Below are positions 41,119-50,551 of a stretch of 64,000 bases of DNA, one piece after another; positions within the stretch are counted from its first letter, which is position 1, and the number at the start of each line of letters is the position of its first letter. The notes beneath the pieces are model-generated. The model did not search any database. It was not told where the DNA came from and saw only the letters and a program-made list of their open reading frames with translations. This DNA is from Streptomyces mashuensis (GTDB taxonomy: Bacteria > Actinomycetota > Actinomycetes > Streptomycetales > Streptomycetaceae), in assembly GCF_014654785.1 (NCBI RefSeq), contig NZ_BNBD01000011.1, forward strand, positions 1-64,000, given 5' to 3'. The position numbers were made by a program, and so were the translations under genes.

Positions 41119-43026
41119 TCAGCCGTGCTTGGCGCGGGACGCGGTGCGGCCGCGCTCCTTCTGGTCCAGGACGACCTTGCGGATGCGGACCGCCTCCGGG
41201 GTCACCTCGACGCACTCGTCGTCGCGGCAGAACTCCAGCGACTGCTCCAGCGACAGCTTGCGCGGCGGGACGATCGCCTCGAAGGAGTCGGCGGAGGAGG
41301 AGCGCATGTTGGTGAGCTTCTTCTCCTTGGTGATGTTGACGTCCATGTCGTCGGAGCGCGAGTTCTCGCCGACGATCATGCCCTCGTACACCTCGGTGCC
41401 CGGGTCCACGAAGAGCACGCCGCGCTCCTGGAGGTTGGTCATCGCGAAGGCGGTGACGGCACCGGCGCGGTCGGCGACCAGCGAACCGTTGTTACGGGTC
41501 TGGAGCGGGCCGAACCACGGCTCGTGGCCCTCGTGGATCGAGTGCGCGATGCCGGTGCCGCGGGTCTGGGTCAGGAACTCGGTACGGAAGCCGATCAGAC
41601 CACGGGACGGGACGACGAACTCCATGCGGACCCAGCCGGAGCCGTGGTTCGACATGTTGTCCATCCGGCCCTTGCGGACACCCATCAGCTGGGTGACGGC
41701 GCCCATGTGCTCCTCGGGCACGTCGATCGTCATGCGCTCGACCGGCTCGTAGACCTTGCCGTCGACCTCCTTGGTGACGACCTGCGGCTTGCCGATGGTC
41801 ATCTCGAAGCCCTCGCGGCGCATCTGCTCCACCAGGATGGCCAGCGCCAGCTCACCGCGGCCCTGCACCTCCCAGGCGTCGGGACGCTCGGTGTCCAGGA
41901 CGCGCAGCGAGACGTTACCGATCAGCTCGCGGTCCAGACGGTCCTTGACCTGGCGGGCGGTGACCTTGCGGTCCTTGACGGCGGCCTTGGCGTCCGCGCC
42001 CTTGCCCGTGCCGCCGCGACCGACCAGCGGCGAGGTGTTCGTGCCGATGGTCATGGAGATCGCCGGCTCGTCGACCGTGATCAGCGGCAGCGCGACCGGG
42101 TTCTCCGGGTCGGCCAGGGTCTCACCGATCATGATGTCGGGGATACCGGCGACCGCGCAGATGTCGCCCGGGCCGGCGACCTCGGCCGGCTTGCGGGTGA
42201 GCGCCTCGGTCATCATCAGCTCGGTGATGCGGACGTTCTGGATCGAACCGTCGCGCTTGATCCAGGCCACGGTCTGGCCCTTGCGCAGCTCGCCCTGCTC
42301 GACGCGGAGCAGCGCGATGCGGCCGAGGAAGTTGTCGGCGTCGAGGTTGGTGACGTGGGCCTGGAGCGGCGCGTCCTCCTCGTACGTCGGGGCCGGGACG
42401 TGCTCCAGGATCGTGGAGAAGAACGGCTCCAGGTTGGTCGAGTCCGCGGGGACGGTGCCGTCCTCCGGCTTGGTCAGCGAGGCGATGCCGTCACGGCCGC
42501 AGGCGTAGACGATCGGGAACTCGATCTGGTCCTCGTCGGCGTCCAGGTCGAGGAAGAGGTCGTACGTCTCGTTGACGACCTCGTCGATGCGGGAGTCCGG
42601 GCGGTCGGTCTTGTTGATGCACAGGATGACCGGCATCCGGGCCTGCAGGGCCTTGCGCAGCACGAAGCGGGTCTGCGGCAGCGGGCCCTCGGAGGCGTCG
42701 ACGAGCAGGACGACCGCGTCCACCATCGACAGGCCGCGCTCGACCTCGCCACCGAAGTCGGCGTGGCCGGGGGTGTCGATGATGTTGATCGTGATCGGGT
42801 CCCCGCCGTCCTTGGGGTGATACTTCACCGCCGTGTTCTTGGCGAGGATCGTGATGCCCTTCTCACGCTCCAGGTCGTTCGAGTCCATGACGCGGTCGTC
42901 GACGGAGTCGAGCTGGTGGGCGGCGAAGGCACCGGCCTGCTTGAGCATGGCGTCGACGATGGTCGTCTTGCCGTGGTCGACGTGGGCGACGATGGCGACG
43001 TTACGGATGTCGTGGCGCGTGGGCAT
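41119..43026 (-). CDS. typA: Translational GTPase TypA/BipA
   Basis: A 635-residue ribosome-associated GTPase that helps 50S assembly and stress adaptation. G1 is AHVDHGKTT near residue 15, the switch region is NDLEREKGITILAKNTAV, G3 is DTPGHADFGG and G4 is NKTDRPD. EF-G-like domains III and V follow. The C-terminal TypA-specific domain includes GSWVRMEFVVPSRGLIGFRTEF-type sequence, with the SRGLIGFR hallmark. ATG 43026 (MPTRHDIRNVAIV) is the family start; the ORF upstream is not conserved. Monocistronic, with its own terminator. Confidence 0.95.
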   Translation of the reverse strand: MPTRHDIRNVAIVAHVDHGKTTIVDAMLKQAGAFAAHQLDSVDDRVMDSNDLEREKGITILAKNTAVKYHPKDGGDPITINIIDTPGHADFGGEVERGLSMVDAVVLLVDASEGPLPQTRFVLRKALQARMPVILCINKTDRPDSRIDEVVNETYDLFLDLDADEDQIEFPIVYACGRDGIASLTKPEDGTVPADSTNLEPFFSTILEHVPAPTYEEDAPLQAHVTNLDADNFLGRIALLRVEQGELRKGQTVAWIKRDGSIQNVRITELMMTEALTRKPAEVAGPGDICAVAGIPDIMIGETLADPENPVALPLITVDEPAISMTIGTNTSPLVGRGGTGKGADAKAAVKDRKVTARQVKDRLDRELIGNVSLRVLDTERPDAWEVQGRGELALAILVEQMRREGFEMTIGKPQVVTKEVDGKVYEPVERMTIDVPEEHMGAVTQLMGVRKGRMDNMSNHGSGWVRMEFVVPSRGLIGFRTEFLTQTRGTGIAHSIHEGHEPWFGPLQTRNNGSLVADRAGAVTAFAMTNLQERGVLFVDPGTEVYEGMIVGENSRSDDMDVNITKEKKLTNMRSSSADSFEAIVPPRKLSLEQSLEFCRDDECVEVTPEAVRIRKVVLDQKERGRTASRAKHG

Positions 43027-43255
43027 ACGTGGGGCGCTTCTCCCGGGATAAGGTGACGGCTCGCGTGCGGTGTGGCACACGGCCCTGCCGGGCAGATCAC
43101 GCCACGGCCTCACCCCATGGTACGGGGCTGCCGCGCGCTTGGCGCTCCAGGGCGGGGGAAGACCGCCCTGACCTGCGATTTCTTCAATCAGAAGTACAGG
43201 AACCGACGGCGTCGGTAGGCTGTGATCACTTGTCGAACATCTCTTCGGAGACGAA

Positions 43256-43960
43256 GTGGCTCACGCGCTCCCGCCCCCGCCCCCGCCCGGGCAGCAGCCT
43301 CCGCCGGCGCCGGTGTGGACCCCGCTGGACGAACATCTCTGGCACACCTGCGAGATCCTCGCCGACATCGCCGAGGGCCGGCTCGACCGGCGGCCCCTGG
43401 TCGCCACCACGGCGCGCCTCGGCCCCGGCGACCGCACGCTGGCCGTCGGCCCCGGCCACTGGGCCACCTGGCGGGCCCTGGGCGACGGCAGTTACGTCCA
43501 CGAGAACACGTTCGCGTTCGGCAGCAGCGCCTTCGTCGTCGGCGCTCTGGCGACCACGGCCGTCGTCAACGCCGTCCGCAGCAGCCGCGCCTCCTCCGAC
43601 GCCCAGCCGCGCTGGGTCCTGGACGGCTCGGGGTACGTGACCGTCACGCTGGAGATGCTGCACTTCGCGGAACCGGCGAGCGAGACCTCCCTCTACTGGA
43701 GCGGCCTGCGGGCCATCGACCTCGTGGGCCCGGACGCCTTCCAGACCAGCTACAACACCGTCGGCGGCGACTACCGCACCGTCCGCATCCACTCGCCCTG
43801 GGCGTCCCTGATCTTCGCCCTGGCCGCGCTGACCGCCTTCCCCACGCACCCCCGCCTCCTGAGCGGCGGCTGGCTGCCGCCCGGCTTCGAGGAGCACTGC
43901 GCCCGCGTGGGCCGCCCCTGCCGCCCGGCGGCACGTCTGCTGCTGCCCGGCAGCGGCTGA
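43256..43960 (+). CDS. Hypothetical protein, 234 aa, with two hydrophobic segments
   Basis: A protein with a Pro-rich N-terminus (ALPPPPPPGQQPPPAPVW). A domain beginning DEHLWHTCEILADIAEGRLDRRPLV follows, then a hydrophobic segment (SSAFVVGALATTAVVNAV), WVLDGSGYVTVTLEMLHFAEP, and a late hydrophobic stretch WASLIFALAALTAFPTHP. I do not recognise a family. It starts at GTG 43256 with GGAG seven bases upstream. The segments could be membrane-associated, but the pattern is also that of a soluble protein. Divergent from typA. Confidence 0.65.
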   Translation: MAHALPPPPPPGQQPPPAPVWTPLDEHLWHTCEILADIAEGRLDRRPLVATTARLGPGDRTLAVGPGHWATWRALGDGSYVHENTFAFGSSAFVVGALATTAVVNAVRSSRASSDAQPRWVLDGSGYVTVTLEMLHFAEPASETSLYWSGLRAIDLVGPDAFQTSYNTVGGDYRTVRIHSPWASLIFALAALTAFPTHPRLLSGGWLPPGFEEHCARVGRPCRPAARLLLPGSG

Positions 43961-44005
43961 CGGCCGGCCGACCGCCCGGCCCGTACGCCCTGGCGGCCGT
44001 GCGCC

Positions 44006-46114
44006 CTAGCGCAGGAAGCCCATGTCCTGGTAGCGCGGCGTGGCCAGCCCGAACGCTCCGGCGTTGGCGACCGTGCGGCGGGTGCCGACGAGCTCGGGGC
44101 GCTGGTAGAGCGGGAGGGAGCCGGCCGCGGCCCAGATGCGGGCGTCCGCCCGGGCGAGCAGGTCCTGCGCGGCCTCCTCGTCCAGCTCGGTGGACGCCTG
44201 GTCGAAGAGGCGGTCGATCTGGTCGGTGCCGACCCGGGTGTAGTTCTGCTCGACCACCAGCGACCCGTCGGCCGCCGGCTGCGGCTTGGCGAAGACGGGC
44301 CGGGCCTCCGTGGCCGGGTAGGCGCCGGTGGGCCAGCCGTAGAGGGCCAGGTCGAAGTCGCCGGAGGCGATGTGGTCCTTGAAGAAGCCGGCGCCGTCGA
44401 CCTGCTGGATCTCGGTGCGGACGCCGATCTCGTCGAGCTGCCGGGCGATGCGCTCGCCCACGGCGCGCAGCGGCTCGGTGCCGGGGCCCTTGGGCAGCAG
44501 GAGGCGCAGCGTCAGTTTCTTGCCGTCCTTGTAGCGGGCGGGTGCCGCGGCGGCCTTGCCGCCGGCGTCCCCCTGGGCCTTGCCGTCGGCCTTGGCGCCC
44601 GGGGCGCGGCCCTCGCGGCCCTCCTTCCAGCCGGCGTCGGCGAGCAGGGAGCGGGCGGCCTTGGGGTCGCGGCCGCCGATGGCGTCGCTGTTGTCCTGGT
44701 AGCCGGGCTGCCCGGCGACGAGGACGTGGTTGCCGGCGGGGTCGGCGGGCAGGCCGAGGGGTGCGAGCACGTACTCGGCGAGGGCCTTGCGGTCGACGGC
44801 GCGGACGACGGCGCGCCGCACCCGTTCGTCGGTGAGCGCCCCGGAGGCGCCGTTGAGGGCGAGCTGGGTGTAGGCGGGCTCCAGGGACTTGCGGACGACG
44901 AGGCCGCGCAGGGCCTGGACGTCGGCGGCGGCCGGCCGGTTCGGCGGCTTGTTCTCGGGCCGGCCCCGGCCGGGCCCCGACGGCTTGGAGGGCGCGGGGG
45001 CCGGCGCGGACGACCCGGAGGGGCGTACGGAGGCGGGGGCGGCGCCCGGCCCGGCCGCGGACCGGGAGGCGGACCCGGCGGCGGGGGCGGAGGCGGAGGC
45101 GGGCTTGGAGGGCGCTCCGGATGCGGCGGACCGGGAGGCGGACGGCGCTCCCGACGACGGGCCGGACGGCAGCGCGGACGACGGTGCCGCGCCCGGCACC
45201 CGGTGCTTGTCCGACCCCTCCTTGTCCTGCGCGTTGACCTTCATGATGCGTTCGGCCGCGGCCGGCGCCAGCTCGGCCAGGTCCACGGTGCGGGCGGCGA
45301 GCGCCTCGACGCGCTGTTCGCGCGGTACGACGCGCAGCACGAGCCGGTCGAGCTTGGCCCGGTCGCCCCACCAGCGCGGGTTGCGGGCCAGGGTGAGCGT
45401 GCCCTGCGCGGTGTCGGTGCCCTCGACGCGGAAGGGGCCGGCGGAGGTCTTGAGCTCCTTGCGCGCGGAGTCGTTGAAGGCGCCGGCGGTGCCGGTCACC
45501 GACCGCGGGTAGAGGGGGGTGAACAGCGACGGCCAGTCGGCGTAGCTCTTGTCGAAGGTGACGCGCACCTCGCGGTCGTTCGCGCCGCGCTCGACGCGGT
45601 CGATGCGGTCGTAGCCGTCGTTGTGGGCGGCCCAGTAGGCGCTGTCCTTGCCGCGCAGGGCCTTCCACTGGGCCTCGAAGTCGGCGGCGGTCAGGGCGCT
45701 GCCGTCGCTCCACACCGCCTTGGGGTTGATGCGGTAGACGACGACCTGGCGGGGCTTGCGCTGCTGGACGTCGGCGGCGGTGAGGTAGTCGGGGTCGCGG
45801 CGGGGGCGGCCGCGCTCGTCGAGGGTGAACAGGGTGGGCAGCGTGGCCTGGGCGACGCGCTGGGCGGTGGCGTCGGCGTCGGTCTGGAAGGTGTTGAACG
45901 TGGCGGGCAGCGCGTCGACCGCCCAGGTCAGCGTGCCGCCGTCGGCGACCTTGGCGCGGGCGGCGGCGGCGATGTCCGGCGGGACGGCGGGGCCGTCCGC
46001 CTCGTCGTCGCCGCCCGCGCCGCACCCGGCCAGCAGGGGCAGCAGGGCCGTGAGGACCGCGGCACCGGCCGCGGCGCGGCGGCGCAGGGGGGACGGCGTG
46101 CGCGTGGACGTCAT
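44006..46114 (-). CDS. Orphan family-5 solute-binding lipoprotein with a low-complexity insert
   Basis: A 702-residue extracytoplasmic binding protein. The lipoprotein signal is LTALLPLLAGC, followed by GGTLTWAVDALPATFNTFQTD, QVVVYRINPKAVWSDGSAL and family-5 lobes ending RPELVGTRRTVANAGAFGL. Between about residues 298 and 392 a Ser/Ala/Pro-rich stretch (SASRSAASGAPSKPASASAP and similar) interrupts the domain, and a second Lys/Ala-rich insertion follows later (KADGKAQGDAGGKAAAAP). No permease or ATPase gene is next to it, so it may serve another transporter. ATG 46114 with a GGAGGTG site is the start. Confidence 0.85.
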   Translation of the reverse strand: MTSTRTPSPLRRRAAAGAAVLTALLPLLAGCGAGGDDEADGPAVPPDIAAAARAKVADGGTLTWAVDALPATFNTFQTDADATAQRVAQATLPTLFTLDERGRPRRDPDYLTAADVQQRKPRQVVVYRINPKAVWSDGSALTAADFEAQWKALRGKDSAYWAAHNDGYDRIDRVERGANDREVRVTFDKSYADWPSLFTPLYPRSVTGTAGAFNDSARKELKTSAGPFRVEGTDTAQGTLTLARNPRWWGDRAKLDRLVLRVVPREQRVEALAARTVDLAELAPAAAERIMKVNAQDKEGSDKHRVPGAAPSSALPSGPSSGAPSASRSAASGAPSKPASASAPAAGSASRSAAGPGAAPASVRPSGSSAPAPAPSKPSGPGRGRPENKPPNRPAAADVQALRGLVVRKSLEPAYTQLALNGASGALTDERVRRAVVRAVDRKALAEYVLAPLGLPADPAGNHVLVAGQPGYQDNSDAIGGRDPKAARSLLADAGWKEGREGRAPGAKADGKAQGDAGGKAAAAPARYKDGKKLTLRLLLPKGPGTEPLRAVGERIARQLDEIGVRTEIQQVDGAGFFKDHIASGDFDLALYGWPTGAYPATEARPVFAKPQPAADGSLVVEQNYTRVGTDQIDRLFDQASTELDEEAAQDLLARADARIWAAAGSLPLYQRPELVGTRRTVANAGAFGLATPRYQDMGFLR

Positions 46115-46414
46115 GGGAACACCTCCGCCGGGCCGGGATGGCACGTTGTGCTGCCGCCCACTGAAGGCGACGCCCCGCGTGCCGCCGCGCCGACACGGCG
46201 CCCGCACCGGACACGCCACCCGCCCGGCGCAACGGCGTGCCGCCCCCGCTCGCAACGGCCGGCACCTGCCGGGGCCGGTTCGGCCCGTGTGCCGCACGGC
46301 GCCCCCGGTGGCCCGGCGGTGACGGCTATCTTCCCCTGGAGGGGTGTGACGCGCGACACTTCCTGTCGCATGACGGGCGGCACCCGCACCCATTCGACGC
46401 GGAGGGGCCACATC
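46115..46414. promoter_or_regulatory. Divergent region between the orphan binding protein and a 107-aa gene
   Basis: A 300-bp gap, GC-rich throughout, presumably holding two divergent promoters. Apart from the ribosome sites at both edges, I see no convincing promoter boxes, dyads or repeats. Confidence 0.35.
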
Positions 46415-46738
46415 GTGTCCGTAGACGACGACCTGACCGCCATTCAGCGCTGCCTCGACGACCTGGACCGTGCCGTGGCGCGCCTGGAGCGCGCCCTGGG
46501 CAGGGGCGGGCTGGAGGTGCGGCGCATCCGCACCGACGCGGGCCACCTGCGCGAGAGCGTGGCCCTGCTGCGCGCCGACGGCCCCCCGGCCGGCGCCGCC
46601 GCCGGGCCGGTGCCCCGGCAGCAGCCGCAAGGACGGCCGCTGCCGATGGTGCCGGTCCCCGACACCCCGTACGACTCCTCGCTGTGGACGGACGCGGACG
46701 AGGAGGGGCTCGGCTCCCGCAACCGGCGCGCCCCCTGA
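46415..46738 (+). CDS. 107-aa hypothetical protein with N-terminal coiled coil
   Basis: Begins at GTG 46415 after GGAGGGG. The first 55 residues are a heptad-rich helix: DDLTAIQRCLDDLDRAVARLERALGRGGLEVRRIRTDAGHLRESVALL. The remainder is Pro-rich and disordered (PRQQPQGRPLPMVPVPDTPYDSSLW). It lies 64 bp upstream of the succinate dehydrogenase operon on the same strand and may be cotranscribed. No family recognised; a small coiled-coil adaptor is a reasonable guess. Confidence 0.7.
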   Translation: MSVDDDLTAIQRCLDDLDRAVARLERALGRGGLEVRRIRTDAGHLRESVALLRADGPPAGAAAGPVPRQQPQGRPLPMVPVPDTPYDSSLWTDADEEGLGSRNRRAP

Positions 46739-46802
46739 GCGGGGGCTCCTCCCGCGGCCGTCCGCCCCCTTCTTCCGCCCCCACTCCCTCCCGGAGTCCC
46801 CC

Positions 46803-47648
46803 TTGGCCACTGGTACCGATCCCGAAGCCCGGGCCGCCGCGGGCGGGGATCCCGCCGGGCGCGGCGTCCACCACGCCGCGCGCGCCGCGATCCCCGACCC
46901 CCATCTGCGGCGCGACCGGTGGTGGCTGCAACCCGCGGTCACCGTGGCGGGGCTGCTCGCCTTCGTCGCGTACTCCACCTGGCGCGCCTTCGCCGGCGCC
47001 GACTACTACGCCGCGCCCTACGTGTCGCCGTTCTACTCGCCGTGCCTGGCGGAGAACTGCGAGTCGATGCCCGCCGGTGCCGACTGGGAGATCGTCGGCG
47101 GGTGGTGGCACCTGTCCCCCGCCCTGCTGGTGCTGATCTTCCCGCTGGGCTTCCGGCTGACCTGCTACTACTACCGCAAGGCGTACTACCGGGGGTTCTG
47201 GGCCTCGCCGCCGGCGTGCGCGGTGCCCGAGCCGCACCGCACGTACTCCGGCGAGAGCCGGTTCCCGCTGGTCCTGCAGAACGTCCACCGCTACTTCTTC
47301 TACGCCGCCGTGCTGGTCGCGGGCGTGCTGACGTGGGACGCGGTGCTGGGCTTCCGGGACGAGGACGGCGCGTGGGGCCACATGGGCCTGGGCACGCTGG
47401 TGCTGCTCGCCAACGTCGCGCTGATCTGGGCCTACACACTGTCCTGCCACTCGTGCCGGCACATCGTGGGCGGGCGGCTCAAGCACTTCTCCCGGCATCC
47501 CGTGCGGTACCGGATGTGGGGCTGGGTGAGCGCCCTCAACGGCCGGCACATGCTGCTCGCGTGGGCCTCGCTGGTGAGCGTGGCGGTGGCCGACCTGTAC
47601 GTCTACCTGGTCTCCAGCGGCGCCTTCGACGACCCGCGGTTCTTCTAG
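46803..47648 (+). CDS. Succinate dehydrogenase/fumarate reductase membrane anchor subunit
   Basis: A 281-residue membrane protein with about five helices: WLQPAVTVAGLLAFVAYSTW, WHLSPALLVLIFPLGFRL, YFFYAAVLVAGVLTWDAVLG, MGLGTLVLLANVALIWAYTL and MLLAWASLVSVAVADLYVYLV. His residues (NVHRYFFY, SCHSCRHIVGG) could bind heme b. The gene precedes flavoprotein and iron-sulfur genes, so it is the single cytochrome-b-type anchor of the complex, replacing separate SdhC and SdhD. TTG 46803 is the likely start (GGAG ten bases upstream). No family name is certain because such anchors diverge. Confidence 0.75.
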   Translation: MATGTDPEARAAAGGDPAGRGVHHAARAAIPDPHLRRDRWWLQPAVTVAGLLAFVAYSTWRAFAGADYYAAPYVSPFYSPCLAENCESMPAGADWEIVGGWWHLSPALLVLIFPLGFRLTCYYYRKAYYRGFWASPPACAVPEPHRTYSGESRFPLVLQNVHRYFFYAAVLVAGVLTWDAVLGFRDEDGAWGHMGLGTLVLLANVALIWAYTLSCHSCRHIVGGRLKHFSRHPVRYRMWGWVSALNGRHMLLAWASLVSVAVADLYVYLVSSGAFDDPRFF

Positions 47649-47665
47649 AGAGGGCCTGACAACGC

Positions 47666-49609
47666 ATGACAGCTGTGGACCGGCAGTCCTGGGACGTGGT
47701 CGTGGTGGGCGCCGGCGGCGCCGGGCTGCGGGCCGCGATCGAGGCGCGGGCGCAGGGCCTGCGCTGCGCGGTGATCTGCAAGTCGCTGTTCGGCAAGGCG
47801 CACACGGTGATGGCCGAGGGCGGCATCGCCGCCTCCATGGGCAACGTCAACGCGGGCGACAACTGGCAGGTGCACTTCCGCGACACGATGCGCGGCGGCA
47901 AGTTCCTCAACAACTGGCGGATGGCGGAGCTGCACGCCAAGGAGGCGCCCGACCGGGTGTGGGAGCTGGAGACGTGGGGCGCGGTCTTCGACCGGACGCC
48001 CGACGGCCGTATCTCGCAGCGCAACTTCGGCGGGCACGAGTACCCGCGGCTGGCGCACGTGGGCGACCGCACGGGCCTGGAGCTGATCCGTACGCTCCAG
48101 CAGCGGATCGTGGCGTTGCAGCAGGAGGACCGGGCGCGGTACGGCGACTACGAGGCGCGGCTGAAGGTCTTCCAGGAGTGCACGGTCACGCGGGTGCTGA
48201 AGGACCCGGCGGGCCGGGTGGCCGGGGTCTTCGGCTACGAGCGCGAGTCGGGCCGGTTCTTCGTGGTGGAGGCGCCGGCGGTGGTGCTGGCCACGGGCGG
48301 CATCGGCAAGTCGTTCAAGGTGACGTCCAACTCGTGGGAGTACACGGGCGACGGGCACGCGCTGGCGCTGCTGGCGGGGGCGCGGCTGGTGGGCATGGAG
48401 TTCGTGCAGTTCCACCCCACGGGCATGGTCTGGCCGCCGTCGGTGAAGGGCATCCTGGTCACCGAGTCGGTGCGGGGCGACGGCGGGGTGCTGCGCAACA
48501 GCGACGGCAGACGGTTCATGTTCGACTACGTGCCGGACGTGTTCAAGGAGAAGTACGCCGAGTCGGAGGAGGAGGCGGACGGCTGGTACGAGGACCCGGA
48601 CCACCACCGCCGCCCGCCGGAGCTGCTGCCGCGCGACGAGGTGGCGCGGGCGATCAACGCCGAGGTGAAGGCGGGCCGGGGCACGCCGCACGGCGGGGTG
48701 TTCCTGGACGTGTCGACGCGGATGCCGGCGGAGGCGATCCGGCGGAAGCTGCCGTCGATGCACCACCAGTTCAAGGAGCTCGCGGACGTCGACATCACCG
48801 CCGAGCCGATGGAGGTCGGCCCGACGTGCCACTACGTGATGGGGGGCGTCGAGGTCGACCCGGACACGGCGGCGGCGGTGGGCGTGCCGGGGCTGTTCGC
48901 GGCGGGTGAGGTGGCCGGCGGGATGCACGGCTCGAACCGGCTGGGCGGCAACTCGCTGTCGGACCTGCTGGTGTTCGGCCGCCGGGCGGGGCTGCATGCG
49001 GCGCGGTACGCGGCGGCGTACGCCACGGGCGCGGTGCCGGAGCCGTCGGCGGCGGACGTGGAGCTGGCGGCGGCGGAGGCGCTGCGGCCGTTCGGCGCGG
49101 AGGGCGGGGACGCGGCGGTGTCGCGGGGCCCGGCGGAGAACCCGTACGCGCTGCACCAGGAGCTCCAGCAGGTGATGAGCGATCTGGTGGGCATCATCCG
49201 GCGGGCCGGGGAGATGGAGGAGGCGCTGCACCGGCTGTCGGGGCTGCGGTCGCGGGCGCGCCGTGCGGGCGTGGAGGGCCACCGGCAGTTCAACCCGGGC
49301 TGGCACCTGGCGCTGGACCTGCGGAACATGCTGCTGGTCGGCGAGTGCGTGGCGCGGGCGGCGCTGGAGCGCGAGGAGAGCCGGGGCGGGCACACCCGCG
49401 ACGACCATCCGGCGATGGACCGGCGGTGGCGCCGCGTGAACCTGGTGTGCCGGCTGGCGGAGGAGAGCGCGGGCCCGGCGGTGGCGGACTCGGCGCTGGG
49501 GCTGGTGCGGCTGGAGCGGCAGGAGACGCCGCCGATCAGGCCGGACCTGCTGGCGCTGTTCGAGAAGGACGAACTGGCGAAGTATCTGACGGACGAGGAG
49601 CTGCTGTGA
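47666..49609 (+). CDS. sdhA: Succinate dehydrogenase/fumarate reductase flavoprotein subunit
   Basis: A 647-residue flavoprotein. The FAD Rossmann motif is VVVVGAGGAGLRAAIEAR, and the histidyl-FAD attachment region is KAHTVMAEGGIAASMGN. Substrate and catalytic regions are QFHPTGMVWPPSVKGILVTESVRGDGG and HYVMGGVEVDPDT, then GSNRLGGNSLSDLLVFGRRAG. It oxidises succinate (or reduces fumarate) and passes electrons to the iron-sulfur subunit encoded 88 bp downstream. ATG 47666 lies 17 bp after the anchor gene. Close to fumarate reductases as well; direction cannot be told from sequence. Confidence 0.93.
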   Translation: MTAVDRQSWDVVVVGAGGAGLRAAIEARAQGLRCAVICKSLFGKAHTVMAEGGIAASMGNVNAGDNWQVHFRDTMRGGKFLNNWRMAELHAKEAPDRVWELETWGAVFDRTPDGRISQRNFGGHEYPRLAHVGDRTGLELIRTLQQRIVALQQEDRARYGDYEARLKVFQECTVTRVLKDPAGRVAGVFGYERESGRFFVVEAPAVVLATGGIGKSFKVTSNSWEYTGDGHALALLAGARLVGMEFVQFHPTGMVWPPSVKGILVTESVRGDGGVLRNSDGRRFMFDYVPDVFKEKYAESEEEADGWYEDPDHHRRPPELLPRDEVARAINAEVKAGRGTPHGGVFLDVSTRMPAEAIRRKLPSMHHQFKELADVDITAEPMEVGPTCHYVMGGVEVDPDTAAAVGVPGLFAAGEVAGGMHGSNRLGGNSLSDLLVFGRRAGLHAARYAAAYATGAVPEPSAADVELAAAEALRPFGAEGGDAAVSRGPAENPYALHQELQQVMSDLVGIIRRAGEMEEALHRLSGLRSRARRAGVEGHRQFNPGWHLALDLRNMLLVGECVARAALEREESRGGHTRDDHPAMDRRWRRVNLVCRLAEESAGPAVADSALGLVRLERQETPPIRPDLLALFEKDELAKYLTDEELL

Positions 49610-49697
49610 GCGTCGCACGCGCGGCCGCCGGTCCGCAGACAACGACGAAGGCCGCACCTTCGCCGCGCGGGCGGAGAAGCGAACGAGGAGATGCAGC

Positions 49698-50471
49698 ATG
49701 AGTTATCAGGCCCGCTTCAAGGTGTGGCGGGGTGATGCCGGGGGCGGCGGCCTCGTCGACTACGAGATCGCGGTCAACGACGGCGAGGTGGTGCTGGACG
49801 CCATCCACCGGCTCCAGGCCACGCAGTGCCCGGACCTGGCGGTGCGGTGGAACTGCAAGGCGGGCAAGTGCGGTTCGTGCAGCGCGGAGGTCAACGGGCG
49901 GCCGCGGCTGATGTGCATGACGCGGATGTCGGTGTTCGCGCCGGAGGAGACGGTGACGGTCACGCCGATGCGGGCCTTCCCGGTGCTGCGGGACCTGGTG
50001 ACGGACGTGTCGTACAACTACGCCAAGGCCCGCGAGGTGGCCTCGTTCGTGCCGCCGCCGGAGCTGGGGCCGGGCGAGTACCGGATGAAGCAGGAGGACG
50101 TGGGGCGCCTCCAGGAGTTCCGCAAGTGCATCGAGTGCTTCCTGTGCCAGGACACCTGCCATGTGGTGCGGGACCACGAGGAGAACAAGCCGGCCTTCGC
50201 CGGGCCGCGGTTCCTGATGCGCGTGGCGGAGCTGGACATGCACCCGCTGGACGCGGCCGACGGCGCGGGCATCGACCGGCGGCGCGCGGCCCGGGAGGCG
50301 CACGGCCTGGGCTACTGCAACATCACCAAGTGCTGCACCGAGGTGTGCCCCGAGCACATCAAAATCACGGACAACGCGCTGATCCCGCTGAAGGAGCGGG
50401 TGGTGGACCGTTCGTACGACCCCCTGGTGTGGCTGGGGAGCAAGATCAGGCGCCGGGGGGCACGGCCGTGA
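49698..50471 (+). CDS. sdhB: Succinate dehydrogenase/fumarate reductase iron-sulfur subunit
   Basis: A 257-residue electron-transfer subunit. The 2Fe-2S Cys cluster is KAGKCGSCSAEVNGRPRLMC near residues 56-75. The C-terminal 4Fe-4S and 3Fe-4S motifs are CIECFLCQDTCHVV and CNITKCCTEVCPEHIKI. It links FAD to the membrane anchor. ATG 49698 with GAGGAG nearby is the start. The 88-bp gap to the flavoprotein gene has no terminator, so the three genes form one operon. Confidence 0.93.
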   Translation: MSYQARFKVWRGDAGGGGLVDYEIAVNDGEVVLDAIHRLQATQCPDLAVRWNCKAGKCGSCSAEVNGRPRLMCMTRMSVFAPEETVTVTPMRAFPVLRDLVTDVSYNYAKAREVASFVPPPELGPGEYRMKQEDVGRLQEFRKCIECFLCQDTCHVVRDHEENKPAFAGPRFLMRVAELDMHPLDAADGAGIDRRRAAREAHGLGYCNITKCCTEVCPEHIKITDNALIPLKERVVDRSYDPLVWLGSKIRRRGARP

Positions 50472-50551
50472 GCCGCCCCGTCGGTCACGCTGTGTAAAAT
50501 CACCGACGCTCCGGGTAGCGGCTCCGCCATTCCGGTCATACGCTCCGAAAT

